A DNA stretch of 5,286 nt, from the NCBI GenBank assembly GCA_036402115.1, contig DASWTM010000232.1, forward strand, positions 1 to 5,286, in the 5' to 3' direction. The first letter of the stretch is position 1. Each line of letters begins with the position of its first letter. Made by a program: the position numbers and the translations under genes. Below the pieces are notes generated by a model that worked only from the letters and a program-made list of their open reading frames with translations, made no database searches and had not been told where the DNA came from. Below are positions 1 through 5,199 of this stretch, one piece after another. Source of the stretch: Chryseosolibacter sp036402115. GTDB lineage: Bacteria; Bacteroidota; Bacteroidia; Cytophagales; Cyclobacteriaceae.

Positions 1-109
1 TTTCGTACCGATTCCAACCGGATTCCTGCAGTTCTGTAGCAGGCTCATTCTTACGTGGCGTGCCAAGTACTTTCTCGGGCTTCACCACAGGCGTATCAAT
101 TACGGTCAT
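1..109 (-). CDS. Start of an unidentified gene downstream of the SusD gene (N-terminal 36 residues, cut by the window edge)
   Basis: An ORF opens with ATG at 109-107 and stays open to the left edge, reading MTVIDTPVVKPEKV and ending in ESGWNRYE at the edge. It begins only 11 nt after the SusD stop codon with no terminator between, so it is very likely co-transcribed with the transporter pair. The visible part is hydrophilic and rich in Pro, Lys and Glu, with no signal peptide, lipobox or membrane segment, which suggests a cytoplasmic protein or one with a flexible N-terminal extension. I do not recognise the family. Because the operon leader carries sulfur-sensing elements, an enzyme or accessory protein of sulfur assimilation is a reasonable guess, but nothing in these 36 residues shows it. 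The start choice rests on the tight spacing and on the lack of a better upstream ATG. Confidence 0.6.
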   Translation of the reverse strand, partial: MTVIDTPVVKPEKVLGTPRKNEPATELQESGWNRYE

Positions 110-120
110 AGTATTGCGTA

Positions 121-1464
121 TTAGTAACCGGGATTTTGTTCAAGAGCAGGATCGATCAACCGCTGTGTTGCGGGAATTGGCAAAACATATCTCCTTGGGT
201 CGGTGACATTCAGGACGTCATCCGCTCGCTCGGTTCGTACCAAATCATACCAGCGGTGAGGCTCAAAGGCGAATTCCACCCTGCGTTCGTTTTCAATCGC
301 CAAAAGAATTTCCTCCTTCGTCACCGCAGTGCTTGCTGCAAGTCCGGCACGATCACGAACCGCATTTAAATCTGCAAGCGCAAGCGAAAGCTTATCTTGT
401 TGTGCACGTGCTTCCGCCCGGATGAGGTAGAGTTCCGCGATACGAATTACGTAGGCCGGATCTGATCCAGGATTGCGATAATACAGGTTGCCATACCAGC
501 GATTCTGATTGTCTTTTGCCACAAGCACACTACGGGTCCCTCCGATCTGTGGATTGTTGAGCAATGCGACAATGGCATCATTCGGAGCCCATTGGCGCGT
601 TCCACCGTTCGTCTGAGGCTGCCACTGGTTGCGATGTGTGTTTATTTCGGTTGTTCCGTTATAAAAGATCTCAAACACAGATTCGCGTGTAGCTCTTGCG
701 GTGGCAGGCTGAAAAAAGGTATTAAAAGGTTTCAGCAACGAATAATTAGTCCCATCCGCAATTAGTTTGGTAGCAAACTCTTCCGCTTTCGAATAATCCT
801 TTTGATACAAATAGTATCTCGACTTGAGCGACCACACTGTCTTTCTCGTTGCACGATGACGATCTGTGATTTCTGATAACAATGGTTCTGCGGTTTCAAG
901 ATCAGCCAGCACTTGTGCGTATACCTGTTCCGTTGAACTTCTCGGAATTCCCGAATTATCTGATGCATCTTTTGTCGGCTGAAGAATGATTGGCACTCCA
1001 CCCCAGGTTCTTGCGAGATCAAAATACGCGAGAGCACGAATAAAATGTGCTTCACCGATGATTGAATTCCGAAGCGCTTCTGTTAACTGCGGGTCATTTA
1101 CTTGCGGAACCGAGGCGATCACATTGTTGGCCCGGTTGATTGTCTGATAAATTCCGGTCCATGCTCCGTTGATGGTGGAGTTGTCAGCATTCACCTGATG
1201 GTTGATAAATTCTTGCACTTGCGACTGCGAACCAGTCCACACGATGTTATCCCCAGAGAGATAGCCGATAGACTCGAACGTGACGCCATAATAAAGAGAG
1301 CTATACACACCGCGAATGGCTTGCTCGGCAGATGTCTTGTCAAATACCGGTTGTGCGTCAGGAATTGAAGACTGAGGCTGCACCTCAAGAAATCCATCGC
1401 ATCCTGCAAACAAAATCGCTGAGCTGACAAAAATGGTTTTATATAATGAAGTGATCGTTTTCAT
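121..1464 (-). CDS. SusD/RagB-family outer-membrane nutrient-binding lipoprotein
   Basis: This complete 447-residue protein is the surface-exposed substrate-binding lid of a SusC/SusD uptake complex. Residues 1-22 form a lipoprotein signal peptide: basic start, hydrophobic core, then a lipobox LFAGC with the lipidated cysteine at 22, followed by DGFLEVQP, a typical SusD mature start. The N-terminal SusD-like domain covers roughly residues 22-200 and contains the helical pattern AIRGVYSSLYYG and EAHFIRALAYFDLARTWGGVPI. The C-terminal SusD/RagB domain shows the hallmark strings IRIAELYLIRAEARAQ, NERRVEFAFEPHRWYDLVR and, at the end, LPIPATQRLIDPALEQNPGY. Length is somewhat short of the usual 450-600 residues but all landmarks are present. 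It starts 20 nt after the SusC stop, the standard pair arrangement. Family assignment is secure; the ligand cannot be read from the sequence. The sulfur-responsive leader upstream suggests a sulfur-containing ligand rather than a glycan (inference). No formal gene name is given because susD proper is the starch protein. Confidence 0.96.
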   Translation of the reverse strand: MKTITSLYKTIFVSSAILFAGCDGFLEVQPQSSIPDAQPVFDKTSAEQAIRGVYSSLYYGVTFESIGYLSGDNIVWTGSQSQVQEFINHQVNADNSTINGAWTGIYQTINRANNVIASVPQVNDPQLTEALRNSIIGEAHFIRALAYFDLARTWGGVPIILQPTKDASDNSGIPRSSTEQVYAQVLADLETAEPLLSEITDRHRATRKTVWSLKSRYYLYQKDYSKAEEFATKLIADGTNYSLLKPFNTFFQPATARATRESVFEIFYNGTTEINTHRNQWQPQTNGGTRQWAPNDAIVALLNNPQIGGTRSVLVAKDNQNRWYGNLYYRNPGSDPAYVIRIAELYLIRAEARAQQDKLSLALADLNAVRDRAGLAASTAVTKEEILLAIENERRVEFAFEPHRWYDLVRTERADDVLNVTDPRRYVLPIPATQRLIDPALEQNPGY

Positions 1465-1484
1465 GATAGTGTTGAATTGTTGAA

Positions 1485-4199
1485 CTACAGTTTTACTTCA
1501 AGTCCGAGTTGGAACCCGCGTGGCTGGGGCGGAGTACCGAGGTCGATGCCCGGCTCATTCTGGCTACTGCTCGCACTCGACTCAGGGTCAAGACCCGTGT
1601 ACTTAGTGAAGAGAAGAAGATTTGACCCTACGGCATACACACGCAGGCTTTGCAATCCAATTCGCGATGCAGCCGATTGAGGAAACGTATAGCCAAGCGT
1701 GACGGAGCGTAATCTCAGGAACGAACCATCCTCCAACCAGCGGCTTCCACCATCGCGATAGTTGTTAACGTTGATACCATCCGGTCTTGGAACATCCGTG
1801 ACATCACCAGGCTGCTGCCAACGTGGATTGTTACTGGCGAAAATGACGCGAGCAGCATCACGCGCCCCACCACCTTCACCGAAGAACTTGTTGTGATTGT
1901 AAATCTTGTTTCCGTACTGGAATGCGAAGAAGACGTTGAGATCAAAATTTTCGTACGTAAAATTATTCGTAACACCACCGAAGAATTTTGGCCACACACT
2001 CCCAAGAATTTGACGGTCAGCCACGGTTATACCAGGAACGCCATCCACATCCTCGTACACAACATTGCCGGTCTGCAGATCGACATAGAGTTGTTCATAC
2101 ACCCAGAACGAATACAATGGACGTCCCTCTTGCTGAAGGATCAGATCACGGCTGCCAAAACGAAGAGGCGCCTGCAGCTTCTCGATTTTGTTCTTGTTCT
2201 GCGAGACGTTGATATTCGTTGTCCAGGTAAATGCACTTCGTTTGACGTTTTCCGTTACAAGCGCAAACTCAAATCCCTTGTTGCTGATCTCGATCTCGTT
2301 TGAGAATACACTTGTAAAACCTGTTGTCGATGGGATTGCCTTTCTGAACAACCCGTCATAAGTATACTTGTCGTAGTAATTGACTTCGATTCCGATCCGG
2401 TTGTCTACGAAAGAAGCGTTTAATCCAAAATTAAATTGTCTTGTCTCTTCCCATTTCAGATCATTATTGGCGAGTTGTGCAGGTGCAATGCCTGCTGAAC
2501 CCTGGTAAGGACTCGATGCATTCCATGTTCCTTGCCAAGGAAAGTCACCGATGCTTTGATTGCCGGTGATGCCATAGCTTGCAGTCACCTTAAGATCGCT
2601 GATGGCAGACACATCTTCGAGAAAACGCTCTTCCTTGATTCTCCATCCGGCACCGATGGAAGGAAAATATCCCCACTTGTTTTTTGTACCGAAGCGTGAC
2701 GATCCGTCTCCGCGGATGCTTACATCCAAAAGATATTTATCATCGAAGTTGTAATCAATGCGTGAGAAGAATGATGCAAGTGTACTCTTCGTCCAACTTT
2801 GAGATGCGCTCTGCGTAGTCGCCTGCGAGATCAATTTAATAGAGTTGTTTGCAAACCCGGTTCCCTGCGCTGCGGTGCGTGTGGTGACGTCACTCTGCAA
2901 TGTATTCCCGAGCAATATGCCAACGGTGTGACGCTTACCAAACTCCTTTTTGTAGTGGAGTGTCTGTTCATTCAGCAGAACCGTATTCTGTGTAAGACTG
3001 GATGATGCGAGACCTGAGGGGCTTCCCGAAATCAAAAATGTATTCCAGTACTCCGATTCGTTGTAGTTATTGTAGTCAACGCTCCAGCTTGTTTTAAACG
3101 TCAGATTCGGAAGCAATTCCGCTTCAGCGAAAATATTTCCGATGTAGCGCAGGCTGGTAGAGTTCACGTCATAGTTTTCAAGCAGTAGCGTCACATTGTC
3201 GAATCCGGCACGGCCAACAAGAATTCCTTGTTCGTTGTATGGTGAAAGATACGTTGGCGTGTGCAGTGCGGCCTGTAGCAATCCGCCCGCGGGTCCATCA
3301 CCTGCACGACCTTGATTGCGATAACTCCGGGTAAAGGTGTTACTCGTACTTAACAGGATTTTTTCGTTAATCTTCTGGTCGAGGTTCAGCTTGAAGCTCG
3401 CACGGTCAAAGGTTATGGGCTTTAAGATCGACTCTTGCGAGTTGTATCCGCCTGCGATGTAATATTTTGTGGATGCCGTTCCCCCCGACAATGAAACATC
3501 GTAGCTCTGCAGACGAGCGGTTTGGAATATTTCCGAGAGTCTGTCATACGTACTTTGTTCTTCCGGCAGCCCGCGTCCAGGCTGTCCGTTGATCACCTCG
3601 CCCGCAGGACGAAAAGGTCTGTTCTCGAAGGTTCGGTTCAGCGCGGGATTATCGATGCCGGTGTTCACCCACCATTCATTGACAAGTTGAGCGTGTTCAG
3701 GACCGGTGGTGAGATCCCAGAGTTCCGCGGCCTTGCTCCACCCTTGTGTTACATTAAACGTGACGGTTGGCTTTTGCTCAAAGTCACCTCGCTTCGTTGT
3801 GATGATAATAACACCGTTCGCCCCTCTTGAACCATACAACGCAGTAGCTGCCGCATCTTTCAGAACTTCAATGCTTTCAATATCAGATGGGTTGATATCG
3901 GCAATCGGAGAAGTTGCTTTTCCACCCGTACCGATGGTTTGCAAACTGTTTGAATTGATGAAAACGCCATCGACAATGTAGAGAGGATCAACGTCCGCAT
4001 TGATTGAGGTCACACCACGAATTCTCACGTTCGTGACTTCGCCTGGTACGCCTGTATTACTTGATATCTGTACTCCAGAAATTTTTCCTTGTAACTGCGC
4101 ATCAAAGCTACCGGTCGGAATGGCCTTCGTCTCAATCGGATCAAATTTAGCAATCGAGCCAACAACGTTCTTTTTCCTGAACCCCATAACCAACAACAA
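1485..4199 (-). CDS. SusC main fragment: TonB-dependent receptor plug and beta-barrel
   Basis: This frame encodes the plug and the 22-strand barrel of the transporter that moves substrate across the outer membrane using TonB energy. Genuine homology starts at the KKNVVGS motif (codons 9-15 of the open frame, residues 113-119 of the repaired protein); the first eight residues, MLLVMGFR, are out-of-frame and the ATG at 4199 is probably not used. The plug follows: LQGKISGVQISSNTGVPG, VRIRGVTSIN, then the SusC/RagA signature LYIVDGVF ... INPSDIESIEVLKDAAATAL and LYGSRGANGVIIITTKRG (repaired residues about 177-242). The remaining roughly 770 residues are barrel, with alternating aromatic strands such as WGYFPSIGAGWRI, ASYGITGNQSIGDFPW, NFGLNASFVDNRIGIEVNYY and a final strand RGFQLGLEVKL. 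The SusD partner gene starts 20 nt after the TAG stop. Family is certain; substrate is not. Without an upstream signal peptide in frame it could not be exported as it stands. Confidence 0.93.
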   Translation of the reverse strand: MLLVMGFRKKNVVGSIAKFDPIETKAIPTGSFDAQLQGKISGVQISSNTGVPGEVTNVRIRGVTSINADVDPLYIVDGVFINSNSLQTIGTGGKATSPIADINPSDIESIEVLKDAAATALYGSRGANGVIIITTKRGDFEQKPTVTFNVTQGWSKAAELWDLTTGPEHAQLVNEWWVNTGIDNPALNRTFENRPFRPAGEVINGQPGRGLPEEQSTYDRLSEIFQTARLQSYDVSLSGGTASTKYYIAGGYNSQESILKPITFDRASFKLNLDQKINEKILLSTSNTFTRSYRNQGRAGDGPAGGLLQAALHTPTYLSPYNEQGILVGRAGFDNVTLLLENYDVNSTSLRYIGNIFAEAELLPNLTFKTSWSVDYNNYNESEYWNTFLISGSPSGLASSSLTQNTVLLNEQTLHYKKEFGKRHTVGILLGNTLQSDVTTRTAAQGTGFANNSIKLISQATTQSASQSWTKSTLASFFSRIDYNFDDKYLLDVSIRGDGSSRFGTKNKWGYFPSIGAGWRIKEERFLEDVSAISDLKVTASYGITGNQSIGDFPWQGTWNASSPYQGSAGIAPAQLANNDLKWEETRQFNFGLNASFVDNRIGIEVNYYDKYTYDGLFRKAIPSTTGFTSVFSNEIEISNKGFEFALVTENVKRSAFTWTTNINVSQNKNKIEKLQAPLRFGSRDLILQQEGRPLYSFWVYEQLYVDLQTGNVVYEDVDGVPGITVADRQILGSVWPKFFGGVTNNFTYENFDLNVFFAFQYGNKIYNHNKFFGEGGGARDAARVIFASNNPRWQQPGDVTDVPRPDGINVNNYRDGGSRWLEDGSFLRLRSVTLGYTFPQSAASRIGLQSLRVYAVGSNLLLFTKYTGLDPESSASSSQNEPGIDLGTPPQPRGFQLGLEVKL

Positions 4200-4512
4200 C
4201 CACTTCTTTCAGCACATTATCCTGCTGCAAAGAAATTTCAAGTGGCTCGGCATCAACTTCAAAAACCTGAACCTCTTGAGATTTAAATCCGAGAAAGGAA
4301 ACTGTGAGTGTAAACGGTAGTTTTTGAGAGGCACTAAGCGTGTACGCCCCGTTAGCATCCGTAATAGTAAAGTTGTTGGTGCCTTTCACACCTACGGTCG
4401 CACCGGGAACAGGATTCCCAACATCATCGCGAATGACACCGTTAACACTCTGCTGAGCAAAAGCAGTCACGGCCGCGGTGAACAAAATCAGTGTTAGTAA
4501 ATATTGTTTCAT
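4147..4512 (-). CDS. SusC N-terminal fragment: signal peptide and carboxypeptidase-like regulatory domain
   Basis: This is the 121-codon upstream part of the frameshifted SusC gene. Residues 1-19 are a Sec signal peptide (MKQYLLTLILFTAAVTAFA), with likely cleavage before QQ. Residues about 22-100 are the beta-sandwich carboxypeptidase regulatory-like domain (CarboxypepD_reg-like) that precedes the plug in SusC proteins, seen in VNGVIRDDVGNPVPGATV, the central GTNNFTITDANGAYTL and VSFLGFKSQEV. Residues about 101-112 (LKEVVVVGYGVQ) are the conserved linker leading into the plug, where the TonB-interacting segment normally lies. The last nine residues after Q112 are out of frame and not family-like. 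The ATG at 4512-4510 is the natural start because the signal peptide begins there. There is no Shine-Dalgarno; the stretch before the ATG is A/T-rich, as is usual in Bacteroidota. On its own the product would be a small periplasmic domain with no transport function. Confidence 0.85.
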   Translation of the reverse strand: MKQYLLTLILFTAAVTAFAQQSVNGVIRDDVGNPVPGATVGVKGTNNFTITDANGAYTLSASQKLPFTLTVSFLGFKSQEVQVFEVDAEPLEISLQQDNVLKEVVVVGYGVQEKERCWLDC

Positions 4513-4536
4513 AGTTGTATCTATTTAAACTGATTT

Positions 4537-4671
4537 TTATTGTGCGAGTGAAATTGAGTTGCGCTTTGCGATGTGCACATCCTTTTTCGGAGTTGCTTCC
4601 CGATGGGTAGTGACAGCGACTACCGTTAATAAGATGAAATAGAGTAGTATAAATGAAATGAAAGACTTCAT
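4537..4671 (-). CDS. Possible 44-residue single-pass membrane peptide just upstream of SusC
   Basis: The ORF starts at ATG 4671-4669 and ends 24 nt before the SusC start. It reads MKSFISFILLYFILLTVVAV, a clean hydrophobic helix of about 17 residues after a lysine, followed by a polar basic tail (THREATPKKD, then AKRNSISLAQ). This shape is that of a small inner-membrane peptide or a non-cleaved signal anchor. The same frame is open further up to an ATG at 4782, but that extension (WWNFECMVHP region) overlaps a strong RNA hairpin and looks non-coding, so I prefer the internal start. I do not recognise a family. It lies within the long leader, so it could be a translated small protein, another upstream ORF that couples translation to SusC, or simply chance in a T-rich stretch. 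Only conservation of the frame across relatives would settle it. Confidence 0.33.
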   Translation of the reverse strand: MKSFISFILLYFILLTVVAVTTHREATPKKDVHIAKRNSISLAQ

Positions 4672-4716
4672 TGCAATAATTGCGTTTTGTAAAATGAAAT
4701 GATGAATTGAATAGGC

Positions 4717-4780
4717 GGCCACGGGATGCACCATGCACTCGAAATTCCACCAGATCGAGGACCCGATGCACCCGAAAGCC
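4717..4780 (-). promoter_or_regulatory. Large stem-loop in the operon leader
   Basis: The RNA can form a long hairpin. CGGG+TGCA (4774-4767) pairs with TGCA+CCCG (4730-4727 and 4725-4722, with one bulged U at 4726). GGC/GCC can extend it at the base (4780-4778 with 4719-4717), and an inner stem CTCGA/TCGAG (4759-4755 with 4742-4738) sits within the loop. It is GC-richer than its surroundings and follows the cysteine leader ORF by about 30 nt. No uninterrupted U-run follows; the downstream sequence is merely U/A-rich, so it is not a textbook intrinsic terminator. It may be an attenuator hairpin, a Rho- or RNase-related element, or a structure hiding a start codon. The pairing is seen by eye; the role is inferred. 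Confidence 0.45.
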
Positions 4781-4785
4781 ATTTG

Positions 4786-4855
4786 ATCAGCTTAACCCAA
4801 GCTTGATAGGATCAACAACAGCAGTACTTGATTATGATTTTTGTGAAATCAAGCT
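4786..4855 (-). promoter_or_regulatory. Mutually exclusive hairpins overlapping the end of the cysteine leader ORF (attenuator-like)
   Basis: Three pairings compete. Segment A (CTTGATT, 4853-4847) pairs with B (AATCAAG, 4833-4827), a 7-bp stem just before the cysteine codons. An overlapping A segment (AGCTTGAT, 4855-4848) can instead pair over 8 bp with C (ATCAAGCT, 4807-4800), located just after the stop codon. C can also pair with D: AGCTT (4803-4799) with AAGCT (4793-4789), loop GGGTT, extended by ATC/GAT (4807-4805 with 4788-4786) with one bulged A. A ribosome paused on the Cys codons (4823-4815) would cover B and part of C, so its position would choose between folds. This is the logic of ribosome-mediated attenuators; the mechanism here is inferred. 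Confidence 0.45.
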
Positions 4856-4898
4856 GCGTAACTCGTGCGCGTAGCACGGACAATGTTTTTGTGCTCAT
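4812..4898 (-). CDS. Putative cysteine-sensing leader peptide (28 residues, ends Tyr-Cys-Cys-Cys)
   Basis: The ORF starts with ATG 4898-4896, nine bases after the 3' end of the riboswitch P1 stem, and ends with TGA at 4814-4812. It reads MSTKTLSVLRARVTQLDF and then TKIIIKYCCC. Three consecutive cysteine codons (TGC TGT TGT) directly before the stop are very improbable by chance and match the logic of amino-acid-sensing leader peptides, where ribosomes stall when the cognate charged tRNA is scarce. Polycysteine upstream ORFs that control sulfur genes are established in mycobacteria; this one is not obviously related in sequence. Alternative RNA hairpins overlap its 3' half and the region after its stop. 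It is the first ORF on the predicted transcript, about 145 nt from the presumed start site. It has no Shine-Dalgarno, but the bases before the ATG are A/T-rich, as is usual in Bacteroidota. The frame is certain; translation and function are inferred from position and composition. Confidence 0.68.
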   Translation of the reverse strand: MSTKTLSVLRARVTQLDFTKIIIKYCCC

Positions 4899-4906
4899 TT
4901 TCTAAA

Positions 4907-5010
4907 ATTTTATAGTCCCAAAATTTATTGGTAGGTATTAGCACCTTGTTGGTGGAAACAGGTTGCTAGGAGTTCTCAGAGCCTATTCTCTCCCTCCTTC
5001 TTTATAAAAT
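4907..5010 (-). promoter_or_regulatory. SAM-I (S-box) riboswitch aptamer
   Basis: The minus-strand RNA reproduces the S-box architecture, which binds S-adenosylmethionine and usually represses sulfur and methionine genes. P1 is an 8-bp stem, ATTTTATA (5010-5003) with TATAAAAT (4914-4907). P2 has AGGAG (4998-4994) with CTCCT (4972-4968), then GGA opposite TGA (4993-4991, 4978-4976) as the kink-turn, then GAG/CTC (4990-4988, 4981-4979). The P2 loop TAGG (4985-4982) can pair with CCTA in J3/4 (4935-4932), the expected pseudoknot. P3 contains the conserved TAGCAACC (4968-4961) pairing with AAGGTGC (4947-4941). P4 is CCAA/TTGG (4931-4928, 4921-4918). The strings GCAACC and AAGGTGCTAAT...CCTACC are S-box hallmarks. 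It lies about 33 nt after the predicted transcription start and before the cysteine leader ORF. No U-tracked terminator follows P1, so the output may be translational, Rho-dependent or through the leader ORF. A covariance-model search was not possible here. Confidence 0.85.
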
Positions 5011-5049
5011 CAACCGGGTGGACAATTGATTCTCTACTAAATCTATAGA

Positions 5050-5080
5050 CAAATGTAAGTATTGATTATTACTGTGCAAA
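5050..5080 (-). promoter_or_regulatory. Bacteroidota-type promoter for the riboswitch-SusC/SusD transcript
   Basis: On the minus strand TTTG (5080-5077) is followed after 19 nt by TACATTTG (5057-5050), an exact match to the Bacteroidota -33/-7 consensus TTTG-N19-21-TAnnTTTG. Transcription should start near 5044-5042, just ahead of the riboswitch. An A-tract (8 A on the minus strand, about 5102-5109) lies upstream and could act as an UP-like element. No second TAnnTTTG box is found on this strand between here and the SusC start, so SusC and SusD probably depend on this one promoter. Confidence 0.75.
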
Positions 5081-5140
5081 TATTTAGGATGAAATCATCA
5101 ATTTTTTTTCAAAGGGAGAACACAATCGTTAGCAGCCTAC

Positions 5141-5172
5141 CAAAACAAAAAGGCCCACGTTTCCGCGAGCCT
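5141..5172 (-). terminator. Intrinsic terminator of the upstream gene
   Basis: A 9-bp stem, AGGCTCGCG (5172-5164) with CGTGGGCCT (5159-5151), with two G-U pairs and a 4-nt GAAA loop, is followed by TTTTGTTTT on the minus strand. It sits 27 nt after the stop codon of the gene at the right edge and about 60 nt before the next promoter, so it separates the two transcription units. There is no U-run on the plus-strand side, so it acts in one direction. Confidence 0.85.
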
Positions 5173-5199
5173 CTCTATTATATATTATGAGTACTGAGT

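Larger units (their letters stand above)
1485..4512 (-). pseudogene. SusC/RagA-family TonB-dependent outer-membrane transporter, interrupted by one frameshift
   Basis: The two reading frames at 4512-4147 and 4199-1485 are the two parts of a single SusC-type gene. The first frame carries the signal peptide, the carboxypeptidase-like domain and the start of the conserved VVVGYGVQ motif. It then runs into ECRWLDC-like nonsense (actual end EKERCWLDC) and a stop at 4149-4147. The second frame resumes exactly where the family sequence should, with KKNVVGS and then the plug. The whole span is 3028 nt, which is 1009 codons plus one base. Removing a single base near 4177-4176 gives 1008 residues, normal for SusC. 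No other stop or frame break is seen in 3 kb, so the lesion is very recent or a sequencing or assembly error. If real, the cell would make a 121-residue secreted fragment and probably no functional barrel, unless ribosomes shift at the site. Confidence 0.85.

Noticed and set aside
762..1430. Out-of-frame ORFs inside the SusD gene on both strands
   Set aside because: The SusD frame is continuous with all family landmarks; the alternatives show only low-complexity or basic translations with no support.
1893..2303. 136-codon plus-strand ORF opposite SusC
   Set aside because: Lies wholly antisense to the conserved barrel-coding frame, has no family resemblance, signal or promoter; it is a shadow of the real gene.
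4165..4180. Programmed ribosomal frameshift to make full-length SusC
   Set aside because: No Shine-Dalgarno-like stimulator, rare-codon stop pair or canonical slippery heptamer is evident, and SusC genes are normally continuous; an error or mutation is simpler.
3522..4320. Three plus-strand ORFs of about 90-106 codons (3522-3830, 3706-3981, 4000-4320)
   Set aside because: They are antisense to the SusC plug and N-terminal domain, whose protein motifs are unmistakable on the minus strand, so they are by-products of codon composition.
4442..4771. 109-codon minus-strand ORF overlapping the SusC start and leader
   Set aside because: It overlaps the SusC signal-peptide coding region in another frame and lacks coherent protein features.
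4537..4782. 81-codon version of the small ORF upstream of SusC
   Set aside because: The extra N-terminal part coincides with a strong RNA hairpin and translates to an unlikely Trp/His/Cys-rich stretch; only the 44-codon internal start looks plausible.
4907..5010. Alternative identity as a cobalamin or TPP riboswitch
   Set aside because: SusC-type receptors made B12 worth testing, but the B12-box core (GCCACTG-like) and the TPP CTGAGA/ACCTGA-type cores are not arranged properly here (a TCTGAGA occurs by chance in the S-box kink-turn), while every S-box element is in place.
5141..5172. Bidirectional terminator
   Set aside because: Only the minus-strand side has a U-run; the plus-strand side continues with ctctctatta.
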